From the NCBI GenBank assembly GCA_036346395.1, contig CM070599.1:7245232-7309231 (forward strand): a stretch of DNA of 64,000 nt, given 5' to 3'. The notes beneath the pieces were generated by a model. It was not told where the DNA came from, did not search any database, and worked only from the letters and a program-made list of their open reading frames with translations. Source of the DNA: Hsuehochloa calcarea (Eukaryota > Streptophyta > Magnoliopsida > Poales > Poaceae). This document shows positions 56,687 to 64,000 of this stretch, piece after piece. A program made the position numbers and the translations under genes. Numbering within the stretch: position 1 is the first letter of the stretch; every line of letters starts with the position of its first letter.

Positions 56687-59600
56687 ATGGCCTCCGCCAA
56701 CGCCATCTCCACGGCCTCCCTCCTCCGCCCCTTCTCCTCACAGGTCAACCCTGCCTCTCTCATATGCGGTTTCTTGCACAATTCTAGCATCTCCTGTTTC
56801 CTCAATTGTGGTTCCATGGGCAATTTAGGCCTTTATTGTTTCCTGAATTTTAGTTTCTTGCACAATTCAGGCCTTTCTTGTTCATGGAATTGTGGTTTCT
56901 TGCTCATTTTTTACCTTTCTTGTTTCTTGAATTGAGATTTCTTGCGAGCTGTAAAGGTCTCATGTGTGACTTGTGTTCTTGACTGCAAGCAGGGCAGGGT
57001 GAGGAGGACCAAGAACGGCCGGTCGCAGCGGCTAGTGGTGCGGGCGGACGCGAAGGACATCGCCTTCGGCCAGAGATCCCGGGCGGCTCTCCAGTCTGGC
57101 GTCGAGAAGCTCGCCAACGCCGTCGGCGTTACCCTCGGGCCGCGAGGTGATGCTCAGCCACTTTTAACACTAGCTGTTATATTGCACTGGGATAATCCGT
57201 TGTGCCTGTATCTTGTGAGTTGAGTTGTAACCTCCCGCTGGGTTCAGACTCATTTACATTTCTTTCCCAAAATTGAAACACTATTTCATGCTCAAATGGT
57301 GCATCGCTAGCTTTTCTGTGTTATTGTGGTGCCCATAGTTCCGTAAGGTTAACAAAAAATCTTCATAGGTGATCAGGTTCAGTATCTTTAGTGACAACCT
57401 ACGAAGTGTTACTTAGTTGATGATTTCATCGGCATCACCCGCAAAATAGCATGGAGTCATAAACGATGTAACTTTGGAGTTTGCCACTGTTCCTTCAGTG
57501 ATGGTGGTTAATGCTTAGTGTAAGCATACAATCCAACATATATGGTTGATGTGTGAAGGTCGCCTGTTTATATGTGATCATTTTGGTATTCTGATCCTCA
57601 AAGGTTGATTGTGCACCTCATTGGCATGTTTAGATGTCCTCTTCTTGTTTGGTTGCTCAGATCATGAACATGTTGCATTCTGTAGCCTTTGCATACTTGT
57701 TTTATAAAATTCACTTTTGTTTAACTGAGGTTGCAGTTTTTGGTCATGCAAGCTCTGATCCTTGGGATGTTTTACAGGGAGGAATGTAGTGCTGGATGAG
57801 TATGGCAATCCCAAAGTGGTAAACGATGGAGTTACTATTGCCCGGGCTATCGAGCTAGCTGATCCAATGGAAAACGCTGGTGCAGCATTGATTCGTGAGG
57901 TGAGTTGCTTTTTATTAAGATATGTTATATCATTGTGTAATTTCAGAAGTTTGAATTCCTAAGACATGTTCTCCACTTTTTCATGGTTGAAGGTTGCTAG
58001 CAAGACCAATGATTCTGCTGGTGATGGGACTACTACTGCTTCTGTCCTTGCTCGAGAAATCATCAAGCTGGGCCTTTTGAGTGTAACTTCTGGTGCAAAC
58101 CCTGTATCACTTAAGAAAGGAATAGACAAAACTGTGCAGGGTATAATTGAAGAGCTTGAAAACAAGGCTAGACCAGTCAAGGGCGGTAGTGATATCAAAG
58201 GTGATTGTAGTTTTTGTCAGGTTCTACCATGTATTTCGTACATTTTCACATCTTAGTGTCGAGATATCAAGGTTGGTAAGAAATTTTTTATTACTTAGAG
58301 AATGAGGTTGGAGTTAAAACAAAATGAGGATTCAGAAGATAATAGGTGCCTAATTTTGAGTTTGTTTTGTATTACAGCTGTTGCCACTATCTCTGCTGGC
58401 AATGATGAATTTATTGGATCCATGATTGCTGATGCTATTGACAAAGTGGGTCCTGATGGTGTCCTTTCGATCGAGTCTTCTTCATCTTTTGAGACTACTG
58501 TTGAGGTTGAAGAAGGAATGGAGGTTTGTTGAAAATTCAAATACTCGTCTTGCCTTTTTATCAAGTAGAAGCTTCAAAATATGCCAATACATATATACTA
58601 TCACAAATTCTTCCTCAAGCATTCTTAAATTTTGTTGCAGGTTGACCGTGGCTACATTTCCCCTCAGTTTGTGACAAACCTTGAGAAATCAATTGTGGAG
58701 TTCGAGAATGCTAAGGTTCTTATAACTGATCAGAAGATCACAAGCATAAAGGAAATTCTTCCAATTTTGGAGAAGACTACACAGTTGAGAGCTCCGCTGT
58801 TTATTATTGCTGAGGACATTACTGGTGAAGCTTTGGCAACTCTTGTTGTCAATAAGCTTCGAGGAATTCTTAATGTTGCAGCGATCAAAGCCCCAAGTTT
58901 TGGTGAGCGGCGGAAGGCTGTACTCCAAGATATTGCCATCGTGACAGGTTTTTCCCGCAACCAACACTGACCGCATTCCCTTTGAATGATCTAAGCTTTA
59001 TTAGTTGCTTGATCTCTACGAGATGTATGCCTTAAATATAGCTTTTGCTCCATTCTTTGAGCAATGTCACTACAAAATAGAATGATTAAGTGTATTGTTT
59101 TTTATTTTTATTTCATTTGTCTTAGGGCATGGCAGTTTTCCCTATTCAGTAAGCTGAAATACCATGAAGATACAACTGAAAAGGCAATGCAATAATGCTG
59201 ACATTTGAAATGTAAAAACGTGCGTGCATTATGTTTCCTTTGTTCCATCCAACTTTGGTCAACAAAAGCCAAGAGGCTGTGACAAAACTGATCAAATGAA
59301 AGGTCTTCTGAATTCATTAGAGAAAAGGGATTTTTTTTTTTTGCATGCCACTGCAAATTGCACCAATCTTGGATATGACATCCTTTGTGTCATTGACATG
59401 TGGGCCCTGGGCCTACAGGTCAGTGAGACAAGGGATGACATATCTGGGATCGTGAAAATTTGCAGTGGCAAATAAGGAATTACCCCTTAGAGAAAATGGA
59501 ATATGATAAGAGCTCGCAGCAAGTGGGGGCAATATACCTTAATGGATGGTCCGAAGATTGCCTCCATGCTCAACATTTAAATCTTTCCATCAGATTGATT

Positions 59601-60736
59601 ATTTATGTTTCTTCTTTTCATTGAATGTTTATAGTGTATATAATTTTTTTACTATCTTTATTATGCTTGCATTTTTATTTCTCAATTCTTGTTTATCCTA
59701 TAACTGCTTCCAGGCGCTGAATTCCTAGCAAAAGATCTGGGTTTGTTGGTAGAGAATGCAACAGTAGAGCAACTTGGGACAGCAAGGAAAGTCACAATAC
59801 ATCGTACCACAACAACCCTCATAGCAGATGCAGCTAGTAAAGATGAGATCCAGGCAAGGATTGCACAGCTAAAGAAGGAGCTTGCTGAAACTGATTCGAT
59901 ATATGATTCTGAGAAATTGGCTGAGAGGATTGCAAAGCTTTCTGGTGGTGTGGCTGTCATCAAGGTTGGAGCTGCAACTGAGACTGAGCTCGAGGACCGC
60001 CAGCTACGAATTGAGGACGCGAAGAATGCTACTTTTGCAGCTATTGAGGAGGGCATTGTTCCTGGAGGTGGTACAGCATATGTGCACCTGTCTACTGCTG
60101 TCCCTGCGATCAAAGAAAGGATGGAAGACCCTGATGAGCGCCTTGGTGCAGACATTATTCAAAAGGTAACTTGCTAGATTTCTGTCAATGGATTGAACTA
60201 CATCGGATGTCACAGTATGAAATGCATTACCAGAGAACCAATCTCATAGTTGTATCACGCATGTTTAGCTAAAATGCAACTAGGACCCATCATTTAGGAC
60301 AGGCATAGCTAAGTTGATGAGTAGTGACTGAATAATTTTGCAGGCATTGGCGTTGCATAATTCAATACTAGTTCTTGTCAGAACTATATGTCTCCATGCC
60401 ATGGTTCAGTAGAATAACAACTCTTTAATCTTGTCAATTCTGCAGGCATTGGTAGCACCTGCTTCACTGATTGCGCACAATGCTGGAGTGGAAGGGGAAG
60501 TGGTGGTGGAGAAGATCAAGGGTGGTGAGTGGGAAGTGGGCTACAATGCGATGACTGATAAGTATGAGAACCTGATTGAGGCTGGTGTTATCGACCCAGC
60601 TAAGGTGACAAGATGTGCGCTCCAGAACGCCTCTTCGGTGGCTGGAATGGTCCTCACCACACAGGCAATTGTTGTTGAGAAGCCGAAGCCCAAGGCTCCA
60701 GTGGCCGAATCAGCGGAGGGAACCCTTACTGTCTAA
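56687..60736 (+). CDS. CPN60A: Chloroplast chaperonin 60 subunit alpha (RuBisCO large-subunit-binding protein alpha), complete
   Basis: Eight exons: 56687-56743, 56993-57146, 57778-57899, 57993-58200, 58378-58523, 58641-58947, 59714-60165 and 60446-60736. All introns have GT-AG ends; joined length is 1737 bases, 578 codons, the size of the rice protein as I recall it. In the chloroplast stroma, CPN60 alpha and beta form the GroEL-type double ring that folds the RuBisCO large subunit and others using ATP and CPN20/CPN10. Residues 1-37 are a transit peptide (Ser/Ala/Arg-rich, ending VVRA). Seen motifs: GVTLGPRGRNVVL, ATP-binding GDGTTT (121-126), SGANPVSLKKGID, and IEDAKNATFAA with the catalytic Asp at about 433. 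The tail EGTLTV replaces the GGM repeats of bacterial GroEL, as usual in alpha subunits; beta subunits differ in these blocks. No frameshift or missing exon is seen. Confidence 0.97.
59327..59486. mobile_element. 160-bp Mutator-type MITE in CPN60 alpha intron 6, 10-bp TSD
   Basis: TTAGAGAAAA at 59317-59326 and 59487-59496 flanks an insert starting GGGATTTTTTTTTTTGCATG and ending TTACCCC. The arms GCCACTGCAAATT and AATTTGCAGTGGC are inverted, and the inversion continues inward through GGATATGACATCC and GGATGACATATC. A 9-11-bp duplication points to the Mutator superfamily. Confidence 0.88.
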
Positions 60737-60840
60737 ACTGTAACCTTTTTCAGGCCTTCATTTAGATGGTTCAGATCAACTCAACGGGTAGAATTTTGGT
60801 TTGGGAGTTTTGATTCAGATCAACTGAAAGGTCACGTGAA

Positions 60841-60984
60841 TCTGATCTGAACTCACGTGAATCAAAGAAATTTGGGAGTTTTGATTCAGATCATTTGGGA
60901 GTTTTGGGACCAGCTTAGGATTTCCATTTATGAGGATGAAGGGTAACCTTGTCTGATCTGAACTCACGTGAATCAAAGAAATTT
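60841..60984. repeat. Interleaved direct repeats in the CPN60 alpha 3' region
   Basis: A 34-base unit beginning TCTGATCTGAACTCACGTG occurs identically at 60841-60874 and 60951-60984. A second unit TTTGGGAGTTTTGATTCAGA overlaps it at about 60800 and 60871. Each 34-base unit contains CACGTG. Confidence 0.85.
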
Positions 60985-61000
60985 GCATCATCATTTTTGA

Positions 61001-61006
61001 AATAAA
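61001..61006 (+). terminator. Possible polyadenylation signal of CPN60 alpha
   Basis: AATAAA about 265 bases after the stop codon, in T-rich sequence. Plant signals are loose, so this is only the best visible candidate. Confidence 0.35.
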
Positions 61007-61433
61007 TATATGGTGATGTTTGCATTCCATGTGAGTTATTTAATTTATTTTGATTTTTGACCGCATAAGAAGTTAGATTTTGTCATGACAGGTCAGCTTG
61101 TATGTTCATAAGACCACAATCCGCTGTTTGTTACAGAACATAGCATGGTTTGTTACTAATAGCAAAGAGTGTCGCACAGCACTAAGATTGATGCTGCATC
61201 AACTCACAACTTGTGGAAACTTTCCTGGGGTTGTCAATCTTGCACAACAGAGCTTGAAGTATAATAGAAGAATTTCACGGATGTTATAGTTTGGAAACCT
61301 TATCTGTAACACTTTAATTTAAAGAGAGATGACCTTTGCTTAAAAAGTAAGAAAGAAATAAAGAAGTTTCTTCTCTCTACCTCCTCTGCTCCATTCCCCT
61401 TGCTACCGGCGATTAGAACCCTAGTGTTGGACT

Positions 61434-62640
61434 TTGATTTCATAAATCCAAATCCTCTGTGAAAATACTGTGTTATTCACTAGATTAGTAGATAGCACTC
61501 ATAGATATATCATTGAATCATTTCATACACGATGAAAATCACACCATTTATTATATTACAAAACATCTGAGTTACATAGACCGTGTCGGGTCGAGTTTTA
61601 TAATATGAGCCGCACATGTCAAATGATTATATTGCAAAAGTAGCGAAAGCGATTGCGGAAGCAAAAAGGGTAGAGCACATCTCTCCACAGGCAAACGACC
61701 AGGGAAATTCGTGTGCATTCGATAATAACCAAGGACTTGGATAATATTTAATGCACGCAAGCACCAACAGAGTTGGCTAAACTGAGGCGAGACCTAAACT
61801 ATACGAACTAAACTACTCTTCATCCCCTTCTGAACCTCCAATTTCGGGATCCCCATAGTATGCATAATTTATATGATTTCCTGCTTCTGAGGGTTTTGTG
61901 GGAGGGGGGAGCGAGGATGAGCTTAACTTCCGTGCTCGCGAGCCAACACACAGGATGCAGTAATAATACATGCAAGGCTTAACAATGATTGTTTGAATTC
62001 TTTTATTTGCTAAAAGCAATATTTTCAATTACAGTATTTAGAAATTCCTATGACTTAGCAATTTGACCAAATCCCATTTTATTGAAGAGATATTGTGCAA
62101 TATTTATAATGGCGAAGGTTACCTCCCTCTATGCTTAAATTTTAAGTGCAGTCACCTCCGCATATTAATATCGCTGGGTACGACGAACCAGGAAAATCCA
62201 AACCATGGACTAGGTGAGCCCGACACAACCATCATCCCACCCACAATGTTTTATAAATAGAACTAACTCAAGTAAGTTCGTATGTCCGCCTTTGACCATA
62301 TGCATGGTTGTTTAAATAGTTTAGACTCTACAGAGGTTGTACACTGTACCCACAAGAGACAATCAAATCGTTGCCCCACATGATTCCTTGGTCATGTAGT
62401 TGAGAGATCATCATAGTACCCTTTCAAGTTATCTTGCCCCTTCTGCCATCTCACCAATATGGGCTACCCTCACTTGCAGTGGATCTCATAAGTTATGCGA
62501 GATGTTCACCACCACGACTAGTATAGTTAGCAACGTCACCCTTCTCTGGTGTCCCGTTCAAGCTGGATCGTATCCAACGCTTGCACTACCTCATTCTGCC
62601 TCCAGTGAGATGATTTACAGGGTCCAATAAATTTGCTAAG
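61434..62640 (-). mobile_element. Gypsy-type LTR, same family as 23370-24400
   Basis: Shared blocks in the same order as 23370-24400: CCTCTGTGAAAATACTGTG, ACATAGACCGTGTCGGGTCGA, CCACAGGCAAACGACC, and GTTGTACACTGTACCCACAA near 62337. CACATGATTCCTTGGTCATG near 62380 also matches the copy at 24330. No coding sequence is attached. Confidence 0.65.
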
Positions 62641-62797
62641 TCAAGTTGTACTTTACAGACTTGTGATTGTACTTGTTTTACAATCGGATGTCATGATAAG
62701 ATTAAGTCATTAATCCATCTAGGTGGTTCATACCACATACTAACCATTCTTGTGCTCCGACAGCACCCTCCACCATACTATCTGCCAAGACGTGGTA

Positions 62798-63069
62798 TGT
62801 CGGACCCGGATTTTCTAATCCCGAATCCTCTGTGAAAGACACTGTGCTATTCCCTATATCAGTAGATAGCACTCACAGATACATCACTGAATTATTTCAT
62901 ACATGACGTAAAATCATACCATTCATTAATTTAACACAATAGAGTTCACATAGACCACATCGAGCCAAGTTTTACAATAAGGGTCGAATAGGCCAAATAA
63001 TTACATTACAAAAGTAGCGGAAGCGACAATGGAAGTAATAGGGGTGAGAGCACATATCTCCACAGGCAA
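62798..63069 (-). mobile_element. 3' part of a Gypsy-type LTR fused to gag
   Basis: It starts TGTCGGACCC at 62798, the LTR end on the minus strand, and continues through CCACAGGCAAG at 63059, where it meets gag. The first half of the LTR and all of pol are missing. Confidence 0.7.
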
Positions 63070-64000
63070 GCTGCTTGGGCTTCTTTGGCGGTGACATGGT
63101 TGACATGGCCCTGGCTTTGGCTTGGCGTGAAAGCGGCTCTGGATGCCTGCGAGGTCTGACGACTTTTGCTTGCAACTGACGTTTGGCCTTGAGTTGGTGT
63201 GGCTCCTGAGTTGAACTTCGCAGAAGTGTTGTGGCGTTGAGGGCACCGTTTGGTGAAGTGTCCTTTTTCACCACACTTGAAGCAGTTAAGGTGAGCTATT
63301 GGGTTGTTCACTGCAGGCTGTTCGACAGGGCGGGGAGTGGTGAAAACGTTCCCACTGTGACGCGGAGCTGAGGCCGGACTTGAAACTGGAGCACTTGGTG
63401 ATGGGACTGCCATTGGCATGAAAGACGAGCTACCAGGAGATGCTGACTTCTGCAGAAAGCTATCGTGTGGCCTCTAAAATGCCATCTTCCTTTTGTGGCT
63501 AACTTTTGCGGTCTTTTTCTCATTTTCTAGCACGGGGGCATTGTTGACCAGGTGATGAAAGCTGGAGAAATCGTGAAGGATAAGATGCACTCTCATATCT
63601 GCATGCATTCCTTCCACAAAGCTGCTGATCTTTTCCTCTTCATCAGCTACATCATTGGGGGCGTAGCGGGCAAGTTGGTTGAATATTGTCAGATACTCAT
63701 TAACTGACATATGACCCTGCTTGAGAGCCCTGAATTCGTTCTTATTCAACCTCATTGTGCTAGCTGGTACAAAATTGGTTCTGAAAGCGTCTTTGAATTC
63801 CGCCCAAGGAATTGGCTGCCATTCGGATTCAGTCTCTTCGAGTTGTACTTCGGGAATTTCTTCAGTAGCAGGATCTTGCGGAGCTCCAGTCGTAGATGCT
63901 ACAACTTCTGGTTCTTCTGCTTCTTCTTCATCATCTGGACTTTCACCACTTCGAGCAGTGAGGTAGTTTTCCCACCATGCAACGGCGGCTCCTTTCAGTT
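63006..64000 (-). pseudogene. Chromovirus-like gag, truncated at the window edge and by a deletion
   Basis: Reading in from the window end, the minus strand encodes AWWENYLTARSG and, from 63750, LNKNEFRALKQGHMSVNEYL, NQLARYAPND and KISSFVEGMH, matching the Gypsy gag consensus (F--LKQG-M-V-EY---F--L-RYAP). A stop at 63474 and a frameshift follow. The next part (63419-63006) has the zinc knuckle CFKCGEKGHFTKRC (C-x2-C-x4-H-x4-C) and ends GHVNHVTAKEAQA, where Del/Tekay elements normally run into the protease. Here the frame passes straight into LTR sequence at about 63069 and stops. Protease, reverse transcriptase and integrase are absent. Confidence 0.85.

Noticed and set aside
56429..56935. 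168-codon plus-strand frame across the CPN60 start
   Set aside because: It reads through the 5' UTR, exon 1 and intron 1. The splice donor at 56744 and the conserved exon 2 show the true gene structure.
1..64000. tRNA, rRNA or CRISPR features
   Set aside because: I looked for tRNA-like arms, rRNA blocks and regularly spaced repeats. tRNA-like matches are retroelement primer sites, and the spaced repeats are LTR hairpin motifs or tandem repeats.

Overview
This is plant nuclear DNA, almost certainly from a grass (Poaceae). The evidence is a chloroplast chaperonin-60 alpha gene split by seven introns, a class I TCP transcription-factor gene, the ruins of a glutelin-like 11S globulin gene, and dense nested transposons of grass type. 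I cannot name the species.

Only two genes look intact: an intronless TCP factor at 33483-33998 (minus) and an eight-exon CPN60 alpha gene at 56687-60736 (plus, 578 codons). Most other long reading frames are transposon remnants or low-complexity GC-rich sequence.

Layout. 0.6-1.55 kb: a 153-bp tandem array. 1.6-5.5 kb: a plant-mobile-domain-like gene split by LTR sequence. 6.7-10 kb: LTR fragments. 10.1-22.8 kb: an 11S globulin pseudogene whose parts are about 12 kb apart. Between them lie an RNase-H-bearing LINE-like remnant, a 4.67-kb non-autonomous retrotransposon (TSD AAGGA), LTRs of two further families, and a three-LTR miniature element (TSD GAGGA). 23-25.9 kb: more LTRs. 28.7-31.5 kb: an A-B-A mosaic of small retroelements holding an 821-bp hAT-like insert (TSD GTCAAGCT). 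33.5-34.1 kb: the TCP gene and its promoter, cut short by a transposon end. 34.1-49.9 kb: a probable hAT-like unit carrying gene fragments, among them a PPR fragment split by a 13.08-kb Ty3/Gypsy Tat-lineage element (TSD GAGCT). 50-50.8 kb: a related LTR fragment. 52.4-55.1 kb: a MULE-type foldback element (9-bp TSD) with two fused LTRs inside it (TSD ATATT). 55.6-56.5 kb: MITEs in the CPN60 promoter. 61.4-64 kb: LTRs and a truncated chromovirus-like gag.

The most unusual content is in the transposons. The Tat element carries an intron-rich gene on the strand opposite gag-pol, with its own TATA-like box. A hairpin-forming motif around GTCGTA...TACGAC recurs in its LTRs and in introns of that antisense gene. 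Other notable structures are an LTR-PBS-LTR-PBS-internal-LTR element with three 298-bp LTRs, a 2-LTR-circle-like insertion inside a foldback element, and a gag whose pol has been deleted so that it fuses directly to LTR sequence. Boundaries given with a target-site duplication are firm; those of old LTR fragments are approximate. Family names rest on recalled motifs, not database searches.
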